Translations under genes and position numbers: made by a program
Source: Candidatus Iainarchaeum andersonii SCGC AAA011-E11
Lineage (GTDB): Archaea; Iainarchaeota; Iainarchaeia; Iainarchaeales; Iainarchaeaceae
NCBI GenBank assembly: GCA_000402355.1
Contig: AQRS01000029.1
Coordinates: 1-12,687, forward strand
DNA: 12,687 nt
Reading direction: 5' to 3'
In this document: positions 6,205 through 12,687 of the stretch, one piece after another
How the letters are laid out: the number at the start of each line of letters is the position of its first letter
Numbering within the stretch: position 1 is the stretch's first letter
The notes under the pieces: model-generated
Told to the model about the DNA's origin: nothing
Seen by the model: the letters and a program-made list of their open reading frames with translations, nothing else
Database searches by the model: none

Positions 6205-8238
6205 GATTTTTGTTGTCCCATCGCTCTCTTTTTCCCTTTCAAGCACGTAAAGCTTTCCTGATGCCGCATTCTCCATTTCCTTGTCATGCGTGATAACGAA
6301 TATCTGCTCAATGAGTTCGGGCAGATGGTTGCGCATCATTTCGCTTAACTCGCGCACGGCATTCGAATCCAAATTATGAGTGGGCTCATCCAGCATTATC
6401 CATCCAAGGTTCTGCGTGAGGACCAGAGAAACCGCTATCCGGATTGTTATGGCTGCGGCAGTCCTTTCACCTCCGGAAAGTATTCCCTCGACGCGTATCC
6501 ACTCGCCGTTCCTTTGCCTCGCCATTATTTCGTAGCTGCCTTCATCCACAATTATTTTTGCGCTTGTGAAGTCCTTGTAAGGGTAAACTTTTTCCCAGAT
6601 TTCGTCCATTGCGTCGTTTATCGTTTCTATCATTGCGTTCCTCAGTTCGGCCTGTGTCGCTTTTAGCGCCTGCGTGAAGAGCGCGAGTTTTTCAACCGCG
6701 GTTTCGTTTGCCTTTATTGTTTTTTCGAGTTCTTTTGCCTGTTCAATGCCGCGCTTCATCATTTCCGCGTTGTCGCGCATCTGCTTCAGAAGTTCTGAAG
6801 CAGCGCTTATTTCCGAGCTTGCTTTTGCCTTTTTTTCCCTGAGCAAAGCCATTTCTTCCCTTTGCCCGGCCATTTCCTTTTCGTCAAACCCTGTTTTGCG
6901 GATCATTTCCAGTGTTTGTTTGAGTTCCTTTTCGAGCGCGCTTTTCTGCTTTTCCTTTGCCTCCGCCTCTTTCGCGGCCTCGAAGATTTTTTTTGTTTCC
7001 TCGAGCTCCTGCTCGGTTTTCTTTTTGGCTTTTTTGTGCGCTTCTTTTTCCTTTTCGTGTTCCTCGAGCTCCTTTTCGTTCCTTTCGGCCTCTTCCTGAA
7101 TTTCCCTTATTTTTGCGGTTATTTCGCGCTTTTGCCCCTCTAGCTCCTTTTCCAGCTTTTTCTTGTCATGCTCTTCCAGCGGCCTTTTGCACACGGGGCA
7201 CTCGCTTCCCAGTTTTCCGGTTTCCTTCGCTGCCCTTGCGTTGGATTCGAGCAGGTTTTTTTGGACCGCGAGCCTCTGCCTTGCCTTGGAAATTTTTTCC
7301 ATTGTTTCTTTCGCGTTTTTTTCCGCCTTCAGGGTTTTTTCCTCAATTTCCGAGTTTTCCTTCTGCTTTTCGCGCAGTTCCTTCTCGGTTGCCTTTTTTT
7401 CCCCGATTTGTTTTCCAATCTTTTGGATGTCCTCTTTCAGTGCTTCCGTTCTGGATTTCGTTTTTATTTCGAGTTCTTTAAGGAGGCGGTGTTCCCTTTC
7501 CTTTTTTTCCTGCTCCCTGAATTTTTCGTCCTTTTGCTTCAGCCGCTTTTCGGTTTCCTCGAGCGCAACTTTTTTTTCCGCGGCTTCTTTTTCCTTTTCC
7601 AGGATTTTTTTCTCGCGCTCCACGAGCTCCTTTTCCGTGTCGCGCTTTTTGTGTTCCATGAGGAGGCTTTTCCTGTCTTCCGCCATTTTTTTTATCCGGT
7701 TTGTCAAAGTAACCGCGTTGGTGCGCACCCTTTCATACTTGTCGAGGCCGAGCAGTTCATCGAATTTTTCCTTTCTTTGCGCGGGACTCAGCTTCAGGAA
7801 GAAGTCTATTTGGTTTTGTTCGGAGTATATTGCGCGGCTGAACAAATCGTAGTTCACTTCGAGTATTTCCTCTATTTTTTTGGTCACTTCGCTTGTTTTT
7901 GGCCCGGCAATTGTTTTGCCGTTTTCCTTTAGGCTTGCCTCGTTGATGCCGTTCCTTTTCAGCGTCCTTTCCACAAAGTATTCTTTTTTGTTGTAGTCGA
8001 ACTCCATTTTCACTACGCTTTTTTCCGCCCTGAACGGCTTCGCCATTATTGTTTCGTCGAGGCTGACCTTGCGCGCGTTAAGGCTCGGGAAGGTGCCGTA
8101 AAGTGCGAAGCATATGGCGTCTGTTACCGAGCTTTTTCCCGCGCCCATTTTTCCCACTATGACGTTCGTTCCCTTCACGAATTCCAAGTGGTTTTGGTGG
8201 TGGGTTTTCCAGTTCTCGAGGTAAATGCTTTTTATCAT
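6193..8238 (-). CDS. rad50: Rad50 DNA repair ATPase, short coiled-coil form
   Basis: A 681-residue SMC-like ATPase that with Mre11 senses and processes DNA double-strand breaks. Visible parts are Walker A GKMGAGKSS (29-37), a Q-loop region SEQNQIDFF (139-147), a long charged coiled coil (about 170-345), the zinc hook CPVC (347-350), the returning coil (355-530), signature LSGGERTA (587-594), Walker B IMLDEPTHNLD (614-624) and the H-loop ITHDKE (649-654). At 681 residues it is shorter than many archaeal Rad50 proteins (roughly 850-900), and the loss is in the coil. The ATG at 8238 begins right at the first strand; a TATA-like TTAATACTAATAAG (8264-8276 region) about 30 bases upstream suggests leaderless expression. 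No mre11 is next to it. Confidence 0.95.
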   Translation of the reverse strand: MIKSIYLENWKTHHQNHLEFVKGTNVIVGKMGAGKSSVTDAICFALYGTFPSLNARKVSLDETIMAKPFRAEKSVVKMEFDYNKKEYFVERTLKRNGINEASLKENGKTIAGPKTSEVTKKIEEILEVNYDLFSRAIYSEQNQIDFFLKLSPAQRKEKFDELLGLDKYERVRTNAVTLTNRIKKMAEDRKSLLMEHKKRDTEKELVEREKKILEKEKEAAEKKVALEETEKRLKQKDEKFREQEKKEREHRLLKELEIKTKSRTEALKEDIQKIGKQIGEKKATEKELREKQKENSEIEEKTLKAEKNAKETMEKISKARQRLAVQKNLLESNARAAKETGKLGSECPVCKRPLEEHDKKKLEKELEGQKREITAKIREIQEEAERNEKELEEHEKEKEAHKKAKKKTEQELEETKKIFEAAKEAEAKEKQKSALEKELKQTLEMIRKTGFDEKEMAGQREEMALLREKKAKASSEISAASELLKQMRDNAEMMKRGIEQAKELEKTIKANETAVEKLALFTQALKATQAELRNAMIETINDAMDEIWEKVYPYKDFTSAKIIVDEGSYEIMARQRNGEWIRVEGILSGGERTAAAITIRIAVSLVLTQNLGWIMLDEPTHNLDSNAVRELSEMMRNHLPELIEQIFVITHDKEMENAASGKLYVLEREKESDGTTKISGA

Positions 8239-8280
8239 TCTGAAGAATTAGCCTTGGAAAACTTATTAGTATTAATGGCA

Positions 8281-8352
8281 CAACAGTTTCGGCTGTTGCA
8301 ACGAATTAGGCAGGGAGAAAAAGAGTAAAATATTCTTTTGCCAAATTCGTTG
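8281..8352. repeat. Two hairpins in the rad50-aEF-1beta spacer
   Basis: CAACAG/CTGTTG (8281-8286 with 8293-8298) forms a perfect 6-bp hairpin. Next to it, 8299-8312 and 8339-8352 form a 14-bp inverted repeat with one mismatch (CAACGAATTAGGCA and its complement) around a 26-base A/T-rich loop. The region follows the aEF-1beta stop codon and precedes the rad50 promoter on the minus strand, so it may be a terminator or a small structured RNA. The rest of 8239-8400 shows no gene. Confidence 0.55.
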
Positions 8353-8400
8353 TGGGTGCTGTGCAATCTTCGATGCTACATGGCTCGCTTTTGCTGTGGC

Positions 8401-8664
8401 CTATAAAAGCGTCATTCCCTCTATTTCCGCGTCCTCTACTTCCTTGAGCTTGTTCACTTCTTCAAGAACGCGGTCAATTGCCTTCTCATCTTTCGAGTTA
8501 ACCAGTATGCCTGCTTTTATTATTTCGACGCCGAAGCCTATTGGTTCGCGTTTCACGTCCTTTACTTCGCCGCTTTTTATGCCCTTTACTGCCTTTACCG
8601 TTGCGTCAAGTTTTTCCAGGTCTTTGGCGTTTATTTTGAGAATTAGAAGCGTTTTGTCCGGCAT
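8401..8664 (-). CDS. ef1b: Translation elongation factor aEF-1beta
   Basis: An 87-residue protein of the archaeal EF-1beta family, the small ferredoxin-like domain that exchanges GDP for GTP on aEF-1alpha during translation elongation. Recognised features are the opening strand LLILKINAKD, the central VKREPIGFGVEIIKAGILV (37-55), which carries the conserved P-I-x-F-G-[VL] core, and the closing EVNKLKEVEDAEIEGMTLL. Length is normal for archaea. The ATG at 8664 has a CGTGAT-like site four bases upstream. The zinc-finger gene ends 27 bases before it on the same strand, and this pairing with a small zinc protein is common in archaea by my recollection. Confidence 0.92.
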   Translation of the reverse strand: MPDKTLLILKINAKDLEKLDATVKAVKGIKSGEVKDVKREPIGFGVEIIKAGILVNSKDEKAIDRVLEEVNKLKEVEDAEIEGMTLL

Positions 8665-8691
8665 CTTATCACGGGCTCAAATTGGGGTTGT

Positions 8692-8847
8692 TTAGGGGCC
8701 TTCAAATCCGCATTCTTTGCACTTGTATATGAGGCTTCTTTTGCGCGCCTCGAGGCTGCGGTCTATTTTTGTGCCGCATCCCGGGCATTTGAACTCGATG
8801 AAATCGTCAGTGAGTATTTTGTTGGTTGTTATGCATGTTTTTATCAA
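8692..8847 (-). CDS. Small zinc-finger protein upstream of aEF-1beta, one site lost
   Basis: A 51-residue protein too short for standard gene calls. It reads through DDFIEFKCPGCG (14-25), then RSLEARKRSLIYKC (30-43) and ECGFEGP at the end, matching the family of tiny archaeal zinc proteins encoded beside aEF-1beta (HVO_2753-like), which have four CxxC-type knuckles. Here knuckles two (CPGC, 21-24) and four (CKEC, 43-46) are intact, while knuckle one reads CITT and knuckle three reads SLEA, so one of two zinc sites appears gone. The TTG start at 8847 is chosen because AAGGTG stands six bases upstream; a GTG at 8856 overlaps that site and would add three residues. Role unknown. Confidence 0.75.
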   Translation of the reverse strand: MIKTCITTNKILTDDFIEFKCPGCGTKIDRSLEARKRSLIYKCKECGFEGP

Positions 8848-8888
8848 AAAGAACACCTTAATTTTACCTAGTATTCTCTATTAGGTTA

Positions 8889-8897
8889 CCTTTAAAA
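8889..8897 (-). promoter_or_regulatory. TATA-like box for the zinc finger-aEF-1beta operon
   Basis: On the minus strand TTTTTAAAG lies about 45 bases before the TTG start, leaving room for a short leader carrying the AAGGTG ribosome binding site. Confidence 0.35.
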
Positions 8898-8912
8898 AGG
8901 TTCATTCAGGCC

Positions 8913-8938
8913 TTTTTCTTTCTTGCAAGAAAGAAAAA
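8913..8938. repeat. 26-bp perfect palindrome
   Basis: The half-site TTTTTCTTTCTTG is followed by its exact complement with no spacer. A related run GAAAAAGAAAGAGG follows at about 8946-8959. It lies between the minus-strand zinc-finger operon and the divergent tRNA-Arg gene; no CDS is seen across 8857-9019. Confidence 0.7.
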
Positions 8939-8985
8939 CGTTGGCGAAAAAGAAAGAGGCAGGGCACATTTTTGGCCATAGAACC

Positions 8986-8994
8986 TTTAATTAA
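8986..8994 (+). promoter_or_regulatory. TATA-like box for tRNA-Arg
   Basis: TTTAATTAA lies about 30 bases before the mature tRNA 5' end at 9020, the usual archaeal spacing. Confidence 0.5.
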
Positions 8995-9019
8995 GTGTTT
9001 TTCACCCATTTTTTTGCAT

Positions 9020-9094
9020 GGGCCCGTAGCTCAGCTAGGATAGAGTACTCCGCTTCGGACGGATTGGTCGGGGGTTCGAATCCCCTCGGGCTCG
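9020..9094 (+). tRNA. tRNA-Arg (anticodon UCG)
   Basis: A 75-base cloverleaf. The acceptor stem GGGCCCG (9020-9026) pairs with CGGGCTC (9087-9093; one G-U) and leaves discriminator G. The D stem is GCTC/GAGT with a G-U at its base. The anticodon stem CTCCG/CGGAT has a C-U mismatch at its outer pair, and the seven-base loop CTTCGGA carries anticodon TCG. The variable loop is five bases. The T stem GGGGG/CCCCT encloses TTCGAAT. No intron and no encoded CCA are seen, so the CCA tail must be added by the tRNA nucleotidyltransferase encoded 800 bases away. A T-rich CTTTCTTTT directly after the gene may end transcription. Confidence 0.93.
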
Positions 9095-9117
9095 CTTTCT
9101 TTTAGGCAAGGAATTAA

Positions 9118-9129
9118 TACTCGCGAGTA
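9118..9129. promoter_or_regulatory. 12-bp palindrome in the promoter of the membrane-protein gene
   Basis: TACTCGCGAGTA is a perfect palindrome that starts inside a TATA-like AATTAATA (9112-9119) and ends 12 bases before the ATG at 9142. Its position would let a bound dimer block transcription initiation; an operator role is inferred. Confidence 0.5.
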
Positions 9130-9141
9130 GTTGTATTTTTG

Positions 9142-9621
9142 ATGAAACCAAAAATATTGCCGCGTGCAGGGAAGTTCTTGAAAAGGCACAAAGGGAAAAT
9201 TATTGTCTCCGCAGGGCTGGGCGCCATGGCTGCCGGGGCTTTTCTTGGCCCAAAGTTAATTGAGCGCGGTGCGGATTACTTGAACGCGCGCAAGGCGGAT
9301 GCTATGAGGCAGCACAGGTTTGATCTTACCGTTGAACGGGGAAGCTTTGTTAACGAAATTTTTTCAAAGGCCGGCGTCATTCCTGAATCGAGAGAAGATC
9401 GCAATGCCCTCTGGACATATTATTACAATAAAAGCCCAGCCCTGAAAAGCCTTTGGGAGTCAATTCTCAAAAAAACCAGGGAGGAAAAACTCCGTGACGG
9501 GGCTTTTGTGCAGGAGTTCGGGGACGCGGGCTTGGAGTTTGAACTGGCGGTTGCAAGGGAAGCGCAATCGGGATTTTTCGTACAAGCCCTTGCCTTTGAA
9601 AGGCAGGCCGCGAAGAAGTGA
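9142..9621 (+). CDS. Small protein with one N-terminal membrane segment
   Basis: A 159-residue protein I do not recognise. A basic start (KPKILPRAGKFLKRHKGK) is followed by one hydrophobic, Gly/Ala-rich segment at about 19-36 (IIVSAGLGAMAAGAFLG), then a hydrophilic, mostly helical domain with many charged residues and one WTYYYNKSPALKSLW patch. The layout suggests a single-pass inner-membrane anchor with a roughly 120-residue soluble domain; the positive-inside rule would place the short N-terminus in the cytoplasm. The ATG at 9142 is used, with an adjoining TTG at 9139 less likely. A TATA-like box 25 bases upstream and no Shine-Dalgarno site fit leaderless expression. It ends one base short of the convergent neighbour's stop. 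Confidence 0.75.
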   Translation: MKPKILPRAGKFLKRHKGKIIVSAGLGAMAAGAFLGPKLIERGADYLNARKADAMRQHRFDLTVERGSFVNEIFSKAGVIPESREDRNALWTYYYNKSPALKSLWESILKKTREEKLRDGAFVQEFGDAGLEFELAVAREAQSGFFVQALAFERQAAKK

Positions 9622-9622
9622 T

Positions 9623-9868
9623 TCACTGTTTCCCATATTTGCGCCGTTCATGTTCTATGTCGCCCAAGGTGTAAGGCGGTGTTTTCATTCTGACTCCGAT
9701 TTTTCTTTTTGGTTCCACTATTAGCGAGAGCCCCTTGGCAGCGGCTCTTAATAGTAGGTCTCCTGTTTTTGTTTTCGTGCCATCAAGCCTTCTCTGATAT
9801 GTAAGGTCTCCCAGGTTTCTGGCTTTTTTTCTGATTGCCCTTGCGGTTCTGACAACCAATTTTCTCAT
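9623..9868 (-). CDS. Small basic protein downstream of cca
   Basis: An 81-residue, strongly basic protein (many Arg and Lys) that I do not recognise. It begins MRKLVVRTARAIRKKARNLG, has a hydrophobic stretch LLLRAAAKGLSLIVEP (38-53) and ends in a charged PPYTLGDIEHERRKYGKQ. No cysteine pairs, signal peptide or membrane segment are seen. Its ATG lies five bases after the cca stop codon on the same strand, so the two are probably one operon. The charge would suit RNA or ribosome binding, which is inference only. The open frame extends far upstream through cca in another frame; that extension is rejected because cca fills it. Confidence 0.65.
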   Translation of the reverse strand: MRKLVVRTARAIRKKARNLGDLTYQRRLDGTKTKTGDLLLRAAAKGLSLIVEPKRKIGVRMKTPPYTLGDIEHERRKYGKQ

Positions 9869-9873
9869 TTCAA

Positions 9874-11262
9874 TCAGTAATCCAAAAACTCTTCCTTTCC
9901 CTTCAGATAAGCCGTCAAAAATTGCCGAAAGCCCTCGCTTTTTTTGTATAATGCTGCGATTTCCTTTTCGCTCATTATTTTCGCGTTTTTTCCGAGCGCT
10001 TTCCCCATCGCTTCTTTCTCGGCCCCCCTGAGTTTTTTCAGGAGCTGCGAAAGGAATGCCTCGAGTTCCGTGTGTTTGCGCTGCACCTCTATCACCCATC
10101 TCCCTTTCTCTATGCGCGGCCCCGCAAGCATTTGTTTGTGCGCGGAGAGGAATGCTTCCGAATTTTTTTCGTCGAACGCTTCGGGGCCGATTTTCACTTC
10201 GGCTTTCTGGAGCTCCGTTGATTCCACCTCGAACAGCATAACCATGTGCCTTTCCTTTTCCAGCCATTCCGAGCTCCGCTTCACTTCAAAACCTTCTAGC
10301 CCGGAGAATGTCTTTATTTTGTGCGAGAATCTCCTCAATTGTCCCCACATGATGTCCTCAATAACCCCTTTCGGATAGGATAGCGAGATTGCGACCAGCT
10401 CGGTTTTTTTCAGGAACTGCCTTAGCTTTACCTGGCTCCATGCAGAGTGTTTTTTCGGGAAGAAAAAATTGATTGAAGGCTTTTTCATGAACGCTCTTGA
10501 TGCCGCTATGAAGCGTGCGTACTGGTTCAGTGAAAGCGCGGCCACAACGTTCCTGTTCCTGTCCACTGGATCAACCACTGTAAAATGCCAGCCGAATTTT
10601 TTTTGGGCGTCCCCTTCCGCATAATAGTTTTCGATGTCGATTGCTTCGCCGTTTTTCCAGTGCGCCGCCGCTTCAAGTGTTTTTGCGAATGACCCGTATT
10701 TCAGCACAAGCAGTTCCGCCACGTAACCCGGGAAGCTGTTCGAGCTTAAATCGGCTCCGTAGCACTTTATTCCTTTCATGAATTGCTTCAGGAGGCGCGC
10801 CTCTCCTTTGTGGCGCTCCTCCATTTTTTTTACCAGGTAATTGTTGTGCAATACGCTTCTGTCCACTGCGCTCTGCATCAGCGATGAATCCGCAATGTTG
10901 TATGAAGGAACCACTTCCACCCTGAAGCCGTTTATTTCTCCGCGTATGTATGGGTGCTCCGAATATGCCTTTTCCCACTTGTGCCCCTTGAAAACGGCTT
11001 TTCCTATGCGCAGGCCTTCTTCCTCGAATTCCTTGCGCGGAAGCTCTTTCGGGTAAAGCACGAATATGTCAAGGTCCCGGTCATTCCTCAAATGCGTGTT
11101 GCGTGCAATGCTGCCGACAATTTCGACTTTTTCGTGGCTGCCCTTCATTGCCATTATTTGTGCCGCGATTTTTTGGGCCAGTTTTTTTTCTTTTGCCAGT
11201 TCCTGCTTTGCAGGGGTGATTTTTTTGAGGGTTTTGGCAAGAATCTGCTGCAACGGAATCAC
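9874..11262 (-). CDS. cca: CCA-adding enzyme (archaeal class I tRNA nucleotidyltransferase)
   Basis: A 462-residue class I nucleotidyltransferase that adds or repairs the CCA end of tRNAs without a template. The polymerase-beta-type head shows GSIARNT (50-56) and RDLDIFVLY (62-70) with catalytic D63 and D65; a third acidic residue is likely E116 in RVEVVPSYN. Beyond lie the archaeal central and tail domains, including the conserved RLLKQFMKGIKCYGADL and the FPGYVAELLVLKYGSF patch. Length is normal for archaea. The GTG start at 11262 is the first possible and sits about 30 bases from a TATA-like box, suggesting leaderless translation. The tRNA-Arg gene in this window lacks an encoded CCA, so this enzyme is needed. 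The gene for the basic 81-residue protein follows closely. Confidence 0.95.
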   Translation of the reverse strand: MIPLQQILAKTLKKITPAKQELAKEKKLAQKIAAQIMAMKGSHEKVEIVGSIARNTHLRNDRDLDIFVLYPKELPRKEFEEEGLRIGKAVFKGHKWEKAYSEHPYIRGEINGFRVEVVPSYNIADSSLMQSAVDRSVLHNNYLVKKMEERHKGEARLLKQFMKGIKCYGADLSSNSFPGYVAELLVLKYGSFAKTLEAAAHWKNGEAIDIENYYAEGDAQKKFGWHFTVVDPVDRNRNVVAALSLNQYARFIAASRAFMKKPSINFFFPKKHSAWSQVKLRQFLKKTELVAISLSYPKGVIEDIMWGQLRRFSHKIKTFSGLEGFEVKRSSEWLEKERHMVMLFEVESTELQKAEVKIGPEAFDEKNSEAFLSAHKQMLAGPRIEKGRWVIEVQRKHTELEAFLSQLLKKLRGAEKEAMGKALGKNAKIMSEKEIAALYKKSEGFRQFLTAYLKGKEEFLDY

Positions 11263-11317
11263 CAGTTTTATATACTAATAATTCTTACTATAAATACATT
11301 GTTTTTCTGGTGGTTGG
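11263..11317. promoter_or_regulatory. Divergent promoter between cca and the secretion ATPase gene
   Basis: Two TATA-like boxes face apart in 55 bases: TTTATAG read on the minus strand (around 11290-11296), about 30 bases before the cca GTG, and TTTATATA on the plus strand (about 11267-11274), about 45 bases before the ATPase TTG. Each box lies inside the other gene's leader, so the two promoters overlap. Confidence 0.5.
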
Positions 11318-12687
11318 TTGGCTTCCGAGTTCAAGGAGTTCAGGGGCCCAAAGATAGATTCCTATGGGGTTGTCGAGATTTATGAGGGCTTCCCGTTTTT
11401 CTATTATGACATAAAGGACCCGAGCCTGAATGAGGAGGAAAAAATCATCCGTGAATCCCTGGTGCATTTGATTCTCGGCAACTGGAGTTTTGAGGAGGTC
11501 ACTTCGCAGTTGGGAAAGCTTTTCAGCAAGCGTTTCGTGGACATGTTCAGGGAGAAGATTATCCAGCCGATTACTTACAATGACGCGCTTGAAACACTTT
11601 TGCGGGAAACGGAATTCGAGGCCATGAAGCTGGCGATGATTGCGCTTTTCACGGAGTTTTTGCCGCCCGTGAAGAGCCATGCCGTCCTTGCGGAAACAAT
11701 TTTGGGGGACGCGATTGGCTACGCCAAGCTCTCCCCATTGGTTCTTGATGATAACCTTGAGGAGATAATGGTCAACGGTTACGAGACCTACGTGTTTGTT
11801 TTCCATAAGCGTTATGGCGTGTGCAAAACAAATGTCGAGTATAAGCACAAGAAGTCCCTCGATGCTTTGCTGCAGAAGATTGCGAAAACCGTCGGGAAAA
11901 AGTTCGATACCGAACACCCTTTGCTGGATGCACGCCTGCCTGACGGAAACCGCGCGAACGCCACGTTCCCGTTTGTTACTCCGTTCGGGCCGTCACTTAC
12001 AATAAGGAAGTTTTCCGCCGTTCCTTTGAGCGTCATTGACCTGATTGCCAATAACACGATGTCGAGCGAGCTCGCGGCTTTTTTGTGGGTGATGGTTGAG
12101 GGCATGAACATCGAGCCGATGAACATAATTATTACCGGCGGCTCGGGCTCCGGAAAAACAACCACGCTTAATGCCTTGTCCACTTTCATAAAGTTCCACG
12201 AGCGCGTGATTTCAATAGAGGATACTCTCGAGCTTCATCTTGGCAGCAGGCAGAACTGGGTGCAGATGGAGTCCCGTCCTAAAATGAAGGGCCAGGAAGG
12301 GGTTTCGATGGATGATTTGCTGAAAAATGCCATGCGGATGCGCCCCGACAGGCTAATTGTGGGTGAGGTGCGCGGCAAGGAAGCGGAAACAATGTTTGTT
12401 GCAATGGATACCGGGCACAAGGGTGCATTGGGTACGCTGCACAGCAATTCCGCAAAGGAAATGCTTTTGCGCCTCAAGGCGGACCCAATGGGGGTTCCAG
12501 AGTCATTGATTCCCCTGCTTGACCTGATTCTTGTGCAGTACAGGATTTATGTGAAGGGCAAGGGCGTTGAGAGGCGCATAATGCAGGTTACTGAAGTGAG
12601 TTCCATGGATAAGCAGGCTTTGCTGAGCAACATTTATGAGTGGGACAGGAAAACCGATTCAATCAAGCGCACCAATGTTCCGATGCA
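11318..12687 (+). CDS. Archaeal type II/IV secretion or pilus ATPase (GspE/FlaI-like), partial
   Basis: The first 456 residues of a secretion-type hexameric ATPase; the 3' end lies beyond the window. After an N-terminal helical domain come Walker A TGGSGSGKT (about 273-281), an Asp box SIEDTLELH (301-302 are E and D), Walker B LIVGEVRG (E350) and a His box TLHSNSA (H375). This order is that of archaeal FlaI, PilB-like and CpaF/VirB11-type motors, which drive archaellum or type IV pilus assembly. The only start in the open frame before the conserved part is TTG at 11318, preceded by GGTGG (11309-11313). The partner membrane gene (FlaJ/TadC-like) is usually next and would lie just past the edge, so the exact machine cannot be named. 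Confidence 0.9.
   Translation, partial: MASEFKEFRGPKIDSYGVVEIYEGFPFFYYDIKDPSLNEEEKIIRESLVHLILGNWSFEEVTSQLGKLFSKRFVDMFREKIIQPITYNDALETLLRETEFEAMKLAMIALFTEFLPPVKSHAVLAETILGDAIGYAKLSPLVLDDNLEEIMVNGYETYVFVFHKRYGVCKTNVEYKHKKSLDALLQKIAKTVGKKFDTEHPLLDARLPDGNRANATFPFVTPFGPSLTIRKFSAVPLSVIDLIANNTMSSELAAFLWVMVEGMNIEPMNIIITGGSGSGKTTTLNALSTFIKFHERVISIEDTLELHLGSRQNWVQMESRPKMKGQEGVSMDDLLKNAMRMRPDRLIVGEVRGKEAETMFVAMDTGHKGALGTLHSNSAKEMLLRLKADPMGVPESLIPLLDLILVQYRIYVKGKGVERRIMQVTEVSSMDKQALLSNIYEWDRKTDSIKRTNVPM

Noticed and set aside
6674..7932. Long Phe/Ser-rich plus-strand open frames opposite rad50
   Set aside because: They are the complement of the Lys/Glu-rich coiled-coil codons of rad50, which explains both their length and their composition.
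9869..10267. Upstream extension of the small basic protein to 214 residues
   Set aside because: The extension lies in another frame of cca, which is clearly coding; only the part after the cca stop is accepted.
1..12687. CRISPR array or transposase gene
   Set aside because: No regularly spaced direct repeats with unique spacers and no transposase-like coding sequence were seen.

Overview
This window comes from an archaeal chromosome. The gene set is archaeal (NurA, HerA, Rad50 with a zinc hook, RNA polymerase subunit K/Rpo6, ribosomal protein eS17, aEF-1beta, a class I archaeal CCA-adding enzyme, an archaeal GspE/FlaI-type secretion ATPase). Several genes have TATA-like boxes about 25-30 bp upstream of the start codon and no Shine-Dalgarno sequence, as in leaderless archaeal transcripts; genes inside operons carry GGTGAT-type sites. 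Very tight packing, short versions of familiar proteins and many tiny zinc proteins suggest a DPANN-type lineage, but that placement is inference.

Layout: 1-304 holds a structured intergenic repeat (copy A) and the nurA promoter. nurA (305-1396) is followed by a vapBC-type toxin-antitoxin pair with its own promoter and three evenly spaced GTAAGA direct repeats, then two tiny zinc-ribbon genes that overlap each other and the start of herA (2379-3923). NurA and HerA normally act together in DNA end resection. After a promoter region with inverted repeats comes a 499-residue protein (4107-5606). I read it as a family B DNA polymerase relative that has lost the exonuclease domain and most catalytic residues. 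Copy B of the structured repeat follows. Next are rpoK and rps17e as a compact pair; rps17e overlaps tail to tail with rad50 on the other strand.

From 8239 to 8856 there is a hairpin-rich spacer, then a minus-strand operon of a tiny zinc-finger gene and the aEF-1beta gene. The zinc finger keeps only one of two expected cysteine sites. A 26-bp perfect palindrome lies between that operon and a divergent tRNA-Arg(UCG) gene (9020-9094). A small predicted membrane protein follows, convergent with an operon (cca, then an 81-residue basic protein). A divergent promoter region of about 55 bp separates cca from a secretion or pilus-type ATPase gene that runs off the right edge.

The left half is a DNA repair neighbourhood (nurA, herA, dead PolB-like protein, rad50) with a toxin-antitoxin module between the two end-resection partners; no mre11 is present. 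The right half is translation, transcription and tRNA maturation. The most notable items are the degenerate polymerase beside herA, the two copies of a cloverleaf-like repeat whose arms differ in sequence but keep their pairing, and the half-lost zinc finger.
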